This document shows positions 26,078-34,287 of a DNA stretch of 64,000 nucleotides, one piece after another. This DNA is from CAYZQH01 sp050300015 (lineage in GTDB: Bacteria > Pseudomonadota > Gammaproteobacteria > Pseudomonadales > Cellvibrionaceae). Location of the stretch: the NCBI GenBank assembly GCA_050300015.1, contig JBNKWZ010000008.1:282227-346226 (forward strand), given 5' to 3'. Position 1 is the stretch's first letter; every line of letters begins with the position of its first letter. A program made the translations under genes and the position numbers. Under the pieces are notes generated by a model. It made no database searches, was not told the DNA's origin, and worked only from the letters and a program-made list of their open reading frames with translations.

Positions 26078-26893
26078 TTAACTGCCCATGTCTTTCGCCA
26101 TTGTTTGAGCGCGATGGTGACATGCGGCCATGGCTTTGGCTACCGTTTGACGAAAACCGTTGGCCTCAAAACTCAAAATGGCTTGTTCCGTGGTGCCCCC
26201 GGGGGACGTGACGTTGCGGCGCAAATGAGTCAAATCCAGCTCGCTTTGACCGGCGAGCTTGGCTGCTCCAGCAGCCGTTTGAACGGCCAGGGCCTTGGCC
26301 GTATCGGCATCCAAGCCCTGTTGGGTGGCGGCATCCACCATGGCCTCCAGCATCAAAAAAAAGTAGGCCGGTCCGCTACCGGATACGGCGGTGACTGCAT
26401 CGATCAAGGCTTCGGTGTCCACCCAGTGCACAGTGCCTACCGCCTTTAATACCGTTTCCGCCTGTGCTTTTTGCGCGTCACTCACATGGTCGCTCGCATA
26501 CAGACCGCTGGCACCCATTTGCACCAGTGCGGGCGTATTGGGCATGCAGCGCACCAGAGCGGTCTTGGCCCCCAGCCACTGGGCGAGGCTTGCACAGGGT
26601 ATGCCTGCCGCGATGGAAATCACCAATGTGCCTTCGCGCAAGTGCGGCGCGAGCTCCATACAGACCGCTTTCATCACCTGCGGTTTCACCGCCAACACCA
26701 ATACATCGGCTACGTCGGTCGCCGCTGGGTTACTTGAGCGTGATTGGACGCCCGTACGCGCGCAAAGTGCCGCTAAGGTTTCTGAGTTGTGGTCCGTGGC
26801 GAAAATGGTGCTCGGTGCAACCCCCTGTTCAACCAGGCCGCCAATGATGCTGCCGGCCATGTTGCCGGCGCCAATAAACACAATATTGGTCAA
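26078..26893 (-). CDS. proC: Pyrroline-5-carboxylate reductase
   Basis: A 271-residue NAD(P)H-dependent enzyme for the last step of proline synthesis. It has the nucleotide fold FIGAGNMAGSIIGGL at the N-terminus, RCMPNTPALVQMG, and the C-terminal signature VSGSGPAYFFLMLEAM with LRRNVTSPGGTTEQA. Length is normal. It lies between yggS and yggT, an order shared by many gammaproteobacteria. Confidence 0.97.
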   Translation of the reverse strand: MTNIVFIGAGNMAGSIIGGLVEQGVAPSTIFATDHNSETLAALCARTGVQSRSSNPAATDVADVLVLAVKPQVMKAVCMELAPHLREGTLVISIAAGIPCASLAQWLGAKTALVRCMPNTPALVQMGASGLYASDHVSDAQKAQAETVLKAVGTVHWVDTEALIDAVTAVSGSGPAYFFLMLEAMVDAATQQGLDADTAKALAVQTAAGAAKLAGQSELDLTHLRRNVTSPGGTTEQAILSFEANGFRQTVAKAMAACHHRAQTMAKDMGS

Positions 26894-27014
26894 AAGGTGC
26901 TCCTTAAACGTAGATGCCTTAGCCGCAGGCCAATTGTTGGTGGGGTGCCCGCCTTAGCTGCGGTAATTAACTTAGAGCCGAATGGCGCTGTAAATTAGGG
27001 CGATTATACCTGGT

Positions 27015-27698
27015 TTAATTGGAGCGTTGGCGCGGGCCGAAAAGGGCGGTTCCAATCCGCACCATGGTGGCGCCGGCTTCAATGGCCTGGGGCATATCCG
27101 CACTCATGCCCATGGACAAGGTATCCATGGGGGCTGCAAGCGTGGTATTCACTTGAGTTTTCAAAGCCGCCAGTGCCGCAAAGGGTGCAATACCCGTATT
27201 AGGGGCAGGAATGGCCATTAAGCCGCGCAATTGTAATCTGGGTAGCTCGCCAATGGCGGTGCAAAGGGCGGCAGCATCATTTGGGTGGCAGCCGGATTTA
27301 CTGGGCTGATTGTCAATGTTCACTTGCACGCACACCTGTAAAGGAGGGAGGTTCTCCGGGCGCTGGTCGTTCAAGCGTTTTGCCACCTTTAAGCGGTCCA
27401 CGCTGTGAGCCCAATCAAAGTGCTCGGCAATGGCCTGGGTTTTATTGCTCTGAATGGGGCCAATGAAGTGCCAGGTGATGGCGAGGTCATCCAGAGCGTG
27501 GATTTTTTCCAAGGCCTCTTGCAGGTAGTTTTCCCCAAAATGACGCAGTCCACAGTCGAAGGCACTGCGAATGGCGGTAGCTGGCTGCGTTTTGCTAACG
27601 GCCATCAGCGTGATGTTTTCCAGTGGCCTGCCGCTGTTTTCGGCACAGTTTTGGAGGTTTAGCTGGACTTTGCGAACATTTTCAGCAATTGAGGGCAT
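27015..27698 (-). CDS. YggS family pyridoxal phosphate homeostasis protein
   Basis: A 227-residue PLP-binding protein of the PLPBP/YggS family. The PLP lysine lies in LMAVSKTQP, followed by FGENYLQEALEKI; WHFIGPIQSNKT and the C-terminal MGMSADMPQAIEAG are typical. It buffers free PLP and affects amino-acid metabolism in other bacteria. Divergent from pilT with a 283-base gap that should hold both promoters. Confidence 0.94.
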   Translation of the reverse strand: MPSIAENVRKVQLNLQNCAENSGRPLENITLMAVSKTQPATAIRSAFDCGLRHFGENYLQEALEKIHALDDLAITWHFIGPIQSNKTQAIAEHFDWAHSVDRLKVAKRLNDQRPENLPPLQVCVQVNIDNQPSKSGCHPNDAAALCTAIGELPRLQLRGLMAIPAPNTGIAPFAALAALKTQVNTTLAAPMDTLSMGMSADMPQAIEAGATMVRIGTALFGPRQRSN

Positions 27699-27981
27699 AG
27701 TTTGTCTTTTCTTCCCGCCTGTGAGCGGGCATTATATCGACGCTTTCCTCACTTTGTAGCTTGGCGTACAAACCCGAGCTAAGATGCAGGGGTGACCGGT
27801 GAGGTGAAAGGGCCATGACAACACGTTTTCGGGGTCAGCCAGTGAAGATGCTCGTGCTCGAGGCATAATTATAAGATCGCGGGCCATCACCCAGAATGTG
27901 CCAGATGCTTCATAACCGGTTAGAATAAGTTCAAACAGCAATAATCAGAGGGCCAACCCCCAGAATTACAGAAGGTCTACT

Positions 27982-29016
27982 ATGGATATCACTGAACTAC
28001 TCGCCTTTTCCGCCAAACAAGGCGCTTCCGATTTGCATTTGTCAGCGGGTTTACCTCCTATGATCCGGGTGGACGGTGATGTACGTCGCATCAATTTGCC
28101 GCCCATGGAGCACAAGCAAGTGCACGGCCTGATCTACGAGATCATGAACGACAAACAGCGTAAGGACTTTGAAGAGTTCCTCGAGACGGATTTTTCCTTC
28201 GAAGTGCCGGGTGTGGCGCGTTTTCGGGTCAACGCCTTTAACCACAACCGCGGTTCAGGCGCTGTTTTTCGAACCATTCCTTCCAAGGTATTGACCATGG
28301 AAGAGCTGGGCATGGGCCAGGTATTTCGCGATGTTTCCTCTGTACCTCGCGGCTTGGTGCTGGTCACAGGCCCCACGGGTTCAGGTAAGTCCACTACGCT
28401 TGCAGCGATGATCGACTATATCAACGACAACAAATACGAGCATATCCTCACCATCGAAGACCCTATCGAATTCGTTCACGAGAGCAAAAAATGCTTGGTG
28501 AACCAACGCGAGGTTCACCGAGACACCCACGGCTTTGCCGAGGCCTTGCGCTCTGCTTTGCGGGAAGACCCGGACATCATCTTGGTGGGCGAGATGCGGG
28601 ATTTAGAAACCATTCGCCTGGCCTTGACCGCTGCAGAAACCGGCCACTTGGTGTTCGGCACCTTGCACACCACTTCCGCAGCCAAAACCATTGACCGGAT
28701 TGTGGACGTATTCCCCGCCAACGAGAAATCCATGGTGCGATCGATGCTATCTGAGTCACTCGAGGCGGTGGTTTCGCAAACCCTACTCAAACGTGTGGGC
28801 GGTGGCCGTGTGGCGGCGCATGAAATCATGCGCGGGACTTCAGCAATTCGTAACCTGATCCGTGAAGACAAGGTGGCGCAGATGTATTCCGCCATTCAGA
28901 CAGGCGCCAATGTGGGTATGCAAACCATGGATCAATGTCTGGCAGACTTGGTGGAGCGTCGTATCATCAGCCGAGATGTGGCCCGTGAAAAAGCCAAAAT
29001 GCCGGAAAACTTCTAG
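27982..29016 (+). CDS. pilT: Type IV pilus retraction ATPase PilT
   Basis: A 344-residue hexameric ATPase that retracts type IV pili. The Walker A is GPTGSGKST, the Asp box and Walker B appear as LREDPDIILVGEMRD, and the His box is GHLVFGTLHTTSA. The C-terminal AIRNLIREDKVAQM stretch, needed for retraction in known PilT proteins, is present. Divergent from yggS and followed by pilU, as in Pseudomonas. Confidence 0.97.
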   Translation: MDITELLAFSAKQGASDLHLSAGLPPMIRVDGDVRRINLPPMEHKQVHGLIYEIMNDKQRKDFEEFLETDFSFEVPGVARFRVNAFNHNRGSGAVFRTIPSKVLTMEELGMGQVFRDVSSVPRGLVLVTGPTGSGKSTTLAAMIDYINDNKYEHILTIEDPIEFVHESKKCLVNQREVHRDTHGFAEALRSALREDPDIILVGEMRDLETIRLALTAAETGHLVFGTLHTTSAAKTIDRIVDVFPANEKSMVRSMLSESLEAVVSQTLLKRVGGGRVAAHEIMRGTSAIRNLIREDKVAQMYSAIQTGANVGMQTMDQCLADLVERRIISRDVAREKAKMPENF

Positions 29017-29169
29017 TTTAAGGTAGAAAAAGGCACGCTTAGCGCACAAATTTGCATGGATGATCTTGGTCTGGTTGGCGAATTTTCGTACAGTGGCTGA
29101 GTTTACTTGAATAATAATGAACACGACACAGTGCAGCGTTCAACCGCTGCCCGTTAAGAGGTAAGTTTT

Positions 29170-30312
29170 ATGGATATCGATCGCCTGTTGTCCCTGATGG
29201 TTGAAAAGTCGGCGTCGGATTTATTTATCACCGCGGGCATTCCCCCCTCCATCAAACTGCACGGTCGTATCGTGCCCGTGACAACCACACCCTTATCGCC
29301 GGAAAAGGCGCGTGAAACCGTGTTGAGCACCATGAATGAGAAGCAGCGCGCCGAGTTTATGGAAAAGAAAGAGCTCAACTACGCCATCAGCGCACGTGGT
29401 GTTGGGCGTTTTCGTGCCAGTGCCTTCTTTCAACGTAACCTGGCGGGAATGGTGCTGCGTCGTATCGAAACGAACATCCCCCGCATCGACGATTTAGGGC
29501 TGCCCGAGATCATCAAAGAGTTGGCTATGGTCAAGCGCGGCTTGGTTATTTTTGTGGGGGCCACCGGCACGGGTAAGTCCACCTCCTTGGCGGCCATGAT
29601 CGGTCACCGCAACCGCAACTCCAAGGGGCATATCATTTCCATTGAAGACCCCATCGAATTCATTCACCAACATCAAGGTTGCGTGGTCACTCAGCGCGAA
29701 GTGGGTATCGATACCGACTCTTTCGAAGTGGCCTTGAAAAACACCCTGCGTCAGGCACCCGACGTAATTCTGATCGGTGAGGTGCGTTCGCGCGACACCA
29801 TGGACCACGCCATTGCCTTCGCCGAAACCGGCCACTTGTGTTTGTGTACCTTGCACGCCAACAACGCCAACCAAGCTTTAGATCGTATCATTCACTTCTT
29901 CCCGGCCGAGCGGCATTCACAATTGTGGATGGACTTGTCTTTAAACCTACGTGCCGTGGTGGCCCAACAGTTGATCCCCACGCCCGATGGCAATGGTCGT
30001 CGCGCGTGCTTGGAGGTGTTCTTAAACACCCCGCTGGCACAAGACATTATCCGTAAGGGCAATGTGCATGAACTTAAAGAGCTCATGAAAAAGTCCACCG
30101 AGCTCGGCATGCAAACCTTCGATCAGGCCCTGTACGACCTTTACGATTCTGGTGAAATTACCTATGAAGACGCACTGGCCCACGCCGACTCGGCCAACGA
30201 CCTGCGCTTAATGATCAAACTCAAATCCGAAACCGACGCGGATTACCTCACCAACGCGGCGGACGAGTTAAGCTTGCAGCCAGACGAAAGTGGACGCGCA
30301 AGACGGTTTTAG
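29170..30312 (+). CDS. pilU: PilT-dependent accessory retraction ATPase PilU
   Basis: A 380-residue paralogue of PilT with Walker A GATGTGKST, Walker B region LRQAPDVILIGEVRSRDT and the His box GHLCLCTLHANNA. The longer acidic C-terminus and the position directly after pilT identify it as PilU, which assists PilT-driven retraction. A strong terminator follows at 30347. Confidence 0.96.
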   Translation: MDIDRLLSLMVEKSASDLFITAGIPPSIKLHGRIVPVTTTPLSPEKARETVLSTMNEKQRAEFMEKKELNYAISARGVGRFRASAFFQRNLAGMVLRRIETNIPRIDDLGLPEIIKELAMVKRGLVIFVGATGTGKSTSLAAMIGHRNRNSKGHIISIEDPIEFIHQHQGCVVTQREVGIDTDSFEVALKNTLRQAPDVILIGEVRSRDTMDHAIAFAETGHLCLCTLHANNANQALDRIIHFFPAERHSQLWMDLSLNLRAVVAQQLIPTPDGNGRRACLEVFLNTPLAQDIIRKGNVHELKELMKKSTELGMQTFDQALYDLYDSGEITYEDALAHADSANDLRLMIKLKSETDADYLTNAADELSLQPDESGRARRF

Positions 30313-30346
30313 GTTTTTGGGCTTTCCCCTGTCGAATCGTTAATTT

Positions 30347-30371
30347 AAAGGCGCCTAACAGCGCCTTTTTT
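30347..30371 (+). terminator. Rho-independent terminator after pilTU
   Basis: AAAGGCGC (30347-30354) pairs perfectly with GCGCCTTT (30361-30368) around a CTAACA loop, and the T-run continues to 30371. It separates pilTU from the repeat locus that follows. Confidence 0.9.
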
Positions 30372-30429
30372 GTTTTCGCTTTTCAGCAAGCCGCGTCAAT
30401 AAAAGGGTTTCGGTCTCTCTTAACGTCTT

Positions 30430-30735
30430 TTTCGGCTCGCTGGCGAGTCGGTTTAAATGACAGGGTTTCGGCCCCACGGCCGCGTGACTTTTTTGAGTGG
30501 CCAAAAAAGTCACCAAAAAAGGCCACCCCCGATCGCTGGCCTGCGGCTTCCCTCGCTCCAAGTCCATTTTCAGGGTCGGCGTGAGGCGACGTCCTGTCGC
30601 CCCACGCCTCAAACGAACGTCCTGTTCGTTTGACCCTAAAAATAAACTCTCCACTCGGCAGCTTTAGGGGGAAATTCGCATAGCGACCTGATCATGACAC
30701 TTTCTTAATTAACTTTTTAACTTTCTGTCAGTCAA
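30430..30735 (-). repeat. Multi-hairpin GGA-loop element, copy E4 (type II, locus 3 left)
   Basis: Read on the minus strand it starts with TTGACTGACAG (30725-30735) and resembles E6. HP1 (30611-30631) has an AGGAC loop and a stem in which one C-G pair of the other copies is A-T. HP2 (30585-30601) has an AGGAC loop. The AGGGTC / GACCCT outer stem and GGAGCGAGGG box follow. Next come GGCCA...TGGCC plus six Ts and a perfect 12-bp hairpin (30484-30513, loop GCCACT). The GACTCGCCAGCGAG tail closes it. Confidence 0.82.
30515..30541 (-). terminator. Terminator-like hairpin inside element E4
   Basis: On the minus strand GGCCA (30541-30537) pairs with TGGCC (30525-30521) and is followed by TTTTTT. 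If E4 is transcribed, this could end or pause the RNA after the GGA-loop hairpins. The stem is short and the loop is long. Confidence 0.4.
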
Positions 30736-30776
30736 CGTCAGTACCGCGAGGGCTGCTCAATTTTCAGACATGACAT

Positions 30777-30791
30777 AGCTCTCACAAGGGG
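30777..30791 (+). repeat. Shared hub AGCTCTCACAAGGGG, locus 3
   Basis: Third exact copy of the 15-base hub, between the minus-strand element E4 and the plus-strand element E5. Confidence 0.8.
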
Positions 30792-30854
30792 TTGAAAAAC
30801 CATACAAAATCTAGACATTCTTCGGAAAAGCACAAATCTTGTTGAGTCAATTTT

Positions 30855-31132
30855 GTTAGACAGAAAACAACACTTTGTCCGGAGTGAATATGAAGCGTCG
30901 ATGTTGCTTTGCTAATCCCCCTTAATCCCCGCAGAGTGGAGGTGCTGATTTTGGGGTTAAACGCACAGGAGGTGCGTTTAAGGGCTGGCGGGACAAGGAT
31001 GTCCCGTTTGCCCGACCGTAAAATCGGTGCCGGAGCGAAGGCAGTCGCGCAGCGACCGGGGCATTGGGGTGCCCTAGGGGGTGTTGGGGGAAATGGGCAC
31101 GCATTTCCCCCGACTCGCCAGCGAGGCGAAAG
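30855..31132 (+). repeat. Multi-hairpin GGA-loop element, copy E5 (type I, locus 3 right)
   Basis: Nearly identical to E3. HP1 (30959-30979) has loop AGGAG instead of AGGAT. HP2 (30989-31006) has loop AAGGAT and contains ACAAGGATGT. The GGAGCGAAGGCAGTCGC box, the 10-bp hairpin with GGCACG loop (31086-31111) and the GACTCGCCAGCGAGGCGAAAG tail follow. A second GACTCGCCAGCGAGGC copy and a sequence shared with the end of locus 2 lie downstream to 31286. Confidence 0.85.
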
Positions 31133-31310
31133 GATTAGGTTAACTAACCAATATTTTTGGAAAGGAAAACAAGGTCTCGTTTCTCGGCCGAAAGGCCGAA
31201 ACCCTTTATTTAAACCGACTCGCCAGCGAGGCAAAAAAAGCAGGAAAATTCACAATAGGTATGGATAGCAAAACGAAATTTGCCGTCTCCCGGCCGCGAG
31301 GCCGAAACCA

Positions 31311-31727
31311 CTATCCCCTGTTAAACCAGCTTTCTAATATCAGCCTCGCCGCAATAGAATCCACCGGCGCTTGAGCGTAATTGCCCTTGTGGCCGCGTTC
31401 TGCGGCTTCCATTTTGGCTTCACGGGTGCTTAGACGTTCGTCGTGCCACTCAACCGGCAGACCAAAGCGCCCGTGTAAGCGGTTGCCGAACTTGCGCGCA
31501 CGGGCGCTAAGCTCGCTTTCGGTGCTATCCATATTCAGGGGCAGGCCCACTAAGAGTAACTGGGGCCGCCACTCGGCAATCAAATCGCCAATTTGCGCCC
31601 AATTGGGGATGCCGTCGCGGGCTTTTAAGGGGGTGAGTTCGTTGGCAGTGCCCGTCACCGATTGGCCAAAGGCCACGCCAATGCTCTTTAAGCCATAGTC
31701 AAAAGCCAATACCGTCAATGCAGACAA
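31311..31727 (-). CDS. ruvX: Holliday junction resolvase-like RuvX (YqgF)
   Basis: A 138-residue RNase H-fold protein. The N-terminal LAFDYGLKSIGVAFG carries the first catalytic Asp, and LLLVGLPLNMDSTESELSARARKFG and the WHDERLSTREA motif carry the other acidic positions. YqgF homologues process pre-16S rRNA. It follows algH on the same strand, as in Pseudomonas, and ends against the repeat locus. Confidence 0.94.
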   Translation of the reverse strand: MSALTVLAFDYGLKSIGVAFGQSVTGTANELTPLKARDGIPNWAQIGDLIAEWRPQLLLVGLPLNMDSTESELSARARKFGNRLHGRFGLPVEWHDERLSTREAKMEAAERGHKGNYAQAPVDSIAARLILESWFNRG

Positions 31728-31772
31728 GTGCGAACCCTGAAGTGATAAAAGTGAGTGGTTAAACGATCGAGG

Positions 31773-32357
31773 TTAGGCGTGACCGGCAGTACTGGTCATC
31801 AAGCTGATGTCCACACCTAAGCATTGGGCCGCGGCCAGCCATCGTTGTTCGATGGGGGTGTGGAATAAGATTTCAGTGCTGGCAGGCACTGTGAGCCAAC
31901 TGTTGTCTTTGATTTCCTGCTCCAGCTGTCCAGCTGACCAGCCTGCGTGACCGAGCACAAATTGGGCGTTGCTGGGCCCGCTACCATCGGCGATGGCGTG
32001 AATAATATCCCGACTGGCGGTCAAACAAATATTAGGGCCAATTTCCACACTGGATTCCCATTCGCCGCCGCTGGAGTGCAGCACGAAACCACGTTGGGTA
32101 CTGACCGGACCGCCAGCCAAAATGGGTGTGTTGCCCTCGGCGCCGTAATGCTCAATGTCCATCTGATCAAACACCTCAGACAGCTGTGCCTCCATGGCTT
32201 TATTGATCACCAAACCCATGGCGCCATCCGCACTATGGTCACAAATATAGGTGATGGAATGACCGAAGTGTGGGTCATTGAGGCCGGGCATCGCAATCAA
32301 AAAGGAGTTGCGTAAACTGCCTTCGAATAAAGTCTGAGCGGTATCTTTCTTTGCCAT
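31773..32357 (-). CDS. algH: YqgE/AlgH family protein
   Basis: A 194-residue protein of the UPF0301 family with the typical N-terminal LRNSFLIAMPGLNDPHFGHSI, GLVINKAM, GGPVSTQRGFVLH and C-terminal GHAGWSAGQLEQEIKDNSWL. The family is named for an alginate-expression phenotype in Pseudomonas; the biochemical role is not settled. It sits between tonB and ruvX. Confidence 0.93.
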   Translation of the reverse strand: MAKKDTAQTLFEGSLRNSFLIAMPGLNDPHFGHSITYICDHSADGAMGLVINKAMEAQLSEVFDQMDIEHYGAEGNTPILAGGPVSTQRGFVLHSSGGEWESSVEIGPNICLTASRDIIHAIADGSGPSNAQFVLGHAGWSAGQLEQEIKDNSWLTVPASTEILFHTPIEQRWLAAAQCLGVDISLMTSTAGHA

Positions 32358-32431
32358 ATAATCAGTATGAGGGCTGAAAAAGAGAAAACAAGCGGTTTTT
32401 GCTATTTCACAATGGAATTTGGATGCCCGGT

Positions 32432-33310
32432 CTATTCTCCCGCGCCACCGGTTTTCAGGCCGGTAATCTCAAACCGCCAGGTTCTAATAATATCCAATTG
32501 GTCGGTATTTTGGCTTATTTCGGGAGGGAAGGGGTCAAACGGGGCGGCCAAGCGAATGGTTTGCAGGGCGGCCTGATCCAAGATGGGGTAACCCGAGGGC
32601 TTTAACACTTCTACGTTCTCCACCGAGCCGTCCGAATTAATGATCACCGACAGGCGCAAGCTACCAAAGATGCGACGCTCCAGTGCGGATTCCGGAAAGT
32701 TCTTATTGCCCATTACCTCCACTTTCTGGGTCCAGCTGTTCAAGTATTTGGCGTCTGCAGAGGATTTGGTGGCCACCGAGGTCATGCGCCGAATGCGGGG
32801 GCGCTTAGAAAACTCCTGCTTGAGGCGGTCAAGCTTGGCGCGCAAGCTTGCGATTTCGGGATTGAGGAGTGGGTTATCCTCCTCTTGTGCTTCCAGGGTA
32901 TCTTCCTCGGTAAGATCGTCAGGGGACAATTGTTGCCGAATCTTGAAGGTGCTTTCAGTGGAGGTCAGATACTGCTGCTCGCTTTGGCTTTGCAGGGTGG
33001 ATTTTTGCTGGGGTGTCGGGTTGACCTCGTGAATGCTGGGTGCCGCGATGTCGGCGTATTCGCGTGCGGTCAGCTCCTTCACCTCATCGATGGTGCCGCT
33101 GGCTTCCTGGTCGTGCTGTGCCAGGTAGTCGGCCTTTTCAGGTGCCGTTTGGCTTTTGTGGGTGGCCAGCGTAATGTTAAGCGTTGGCGCCACTTTTTGC
33201 TCGTGTCCCAGGCTAAAGGCCACGCCTAATATCACAATGGCGTGCACGGCAATGGCCAAAAACACGGTAAAACTTAAGCGGTCGTTACTGCTGGTTTTGT
33301 CGATGCTCAT
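32432..33310 (-). CDS. tonB: TonB family energy transducer
   Basis: A 292-residue protein with one N-terminal membrane helix (about residues 15-35), a long polar, Gln/Glu-rich periplasmic spacer and a C-terminal TonB domain (RRIFGSLRLSVIINSDGSVE, then LDQAALQTIRLAAPF and TWRFEIT). TonB proteins pass proton-motive energy to outer-membrane receptors. In the Pseudomonas equivalent locus this gene is tonB3, implicated in pilus assembly and twitching; the location beside gshB and the Pil-Chp operon fits that, by inference. Confidence 0.9.
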   Translation of the reverse strand: MSIDKTSSNDRLSFTVFLAIAVHAIVILGVAFSLGHEQKVAPTLNITLATHKSQTAPEKADYLAQHDQEASGTIDEVKELTAREYADIAAPSIHEVNPTPQQKSTLQSQSEQQYLTSTESTFKIRQQLSPDDLTEEDTLEAQEEDNPLLNPEIASLRAKLDRLKQEFSKRPRIRRMTSVATKSSADAKYLNSWTQKVEVMGNKNFPESALERRIFGSLRLSVIINSDGSVENVEVLKPSGYPILDQAALQTIRLAAPFDPFPPEISQNTDQLDIIRTWRFEITGLKTGGAGE

Positions 33311-33324
33311 AACTGCGAATGCTT

Positions 33325-34287
33325 TTATCGTTGTTGTAAACGCGCTTCAATGGCTTTGATCAAGCGTGCGCCAATGGCGGTATTGTACGCTTTATCGATC
33401 TCTCGTACACAGGTGGGGCTGGTAACATTGATTTCTGTGAGATAGTCACCAATCACATCTAAGCCCACGAATAGTAGCCCTTTTTCCTTCAGGCTTGGCG
33501 CAACCTGGCTCACAATCCACTCATCTCGTTCGGACAGCGGTTGCGCCACGCCCTTGCCACCTGCAGCGAGGTTGCCGCGGGTCTCGCCGTTGGCGGGAAT
33601 GCGTGCCAAACAGTAGGGGACCGCTTCACCATCGACTACGAGAATGCGCTTGTCTCCAGCTTTAATGGCGGGAAGGTACTTCTGTGCCATGATAAATTCC
33701 TGGCCGTGGTCCGTGAGCGTCTCTAATATTACGCTCACATTAGGGTCACCCGCCTGTGCGCGAAAAATGCGGCTGCCGCCCATGCCGTCTAGTGGCTTGA
33801 AAATCACATCTTTATGGGTAGCATAAAAAGCCTTTAGTCGCGCCATATCGCGCGCCACCAACACCGGGGGACAACACTGGGAGAACTCGGTGGCAAATAC
33901 CTTCTCGTTGCAGTCGCGCAGGCTTTGAGGCTTATTCACCACCAAGCACCCTTCGCGTTCAGCGGCCTCCAGGATGTAGGTGGCGTAGATGTATTGGTTG
34001 TCGAAGGGGGGATCCTTGCGCATCAGCACTACGTCTATTTCGGCAAGAGGGGTTTCTTCGGGCTCACCCAGGGTAAACCAGCAGCCGGGGTCTTCAAACA
34101 CCTCTAGCGGCGCCAATTTGGCATAGGCTTTGCCGTCTTGCAGGGAAAGGTCGCCGATCTCAGCGTAGGTCAGCTCCCAGCCTTGGGCCTTGGCGGCCCA
34201 TAATAATGCCAAGGTGGTGTCCTTGCGGTAGTGGATTGAGGCGATGGGGTCCATCACGACCGTCAGTTTTATGGGGGTATGGGGCAT
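33325..34287 (-). CDS. gshB: Glutathione synthetase
   Basis: A 320-residue ATP-grasp enzyme that joins gamma-glutamylcysteine and glycine. Family marks are VVMDPIASIHYRKDTTLALL at the N-terminus, VLMRKDPPFDNQYIYATY, FKPLDGMGGSRIFR, GDKRILVVDGEAVPYCLARIP and the C-terminal EINVTSPTC. The ATG at 34287 is right for the family; the upstream in-frame extension has no family sequence. Divergent from pilG. Confidence 0.97.
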   Translation of the reverse strand: MPHTPIKLTVVMDPIASIHYRKDTTLALLWAAKAQGWELTYAEIGDLSLQDGKAYAKLAPLEVFEDPGCWFTLGEPEETPLAEIDVVLMRKDPPFDNQYIYATYILEAAEREGCLVVNKPQSLRDCNEKVFATEFSQCCPPVLVARDMARLKAFYATHKDVIFKPLDGMGGSRIFRAQAGDPNVSVILETLTDHGQEFIMAQKYLPAIKAGDKRILVVDGEAVPYCLARIPANGETRGNLAAGGKGVAQPLSERDEWIVSQVAPSLKEKGLLFVGLDVIGDYLTEINVTSPTCVREIDKAYNTAIGARLIKAIEARLQQR

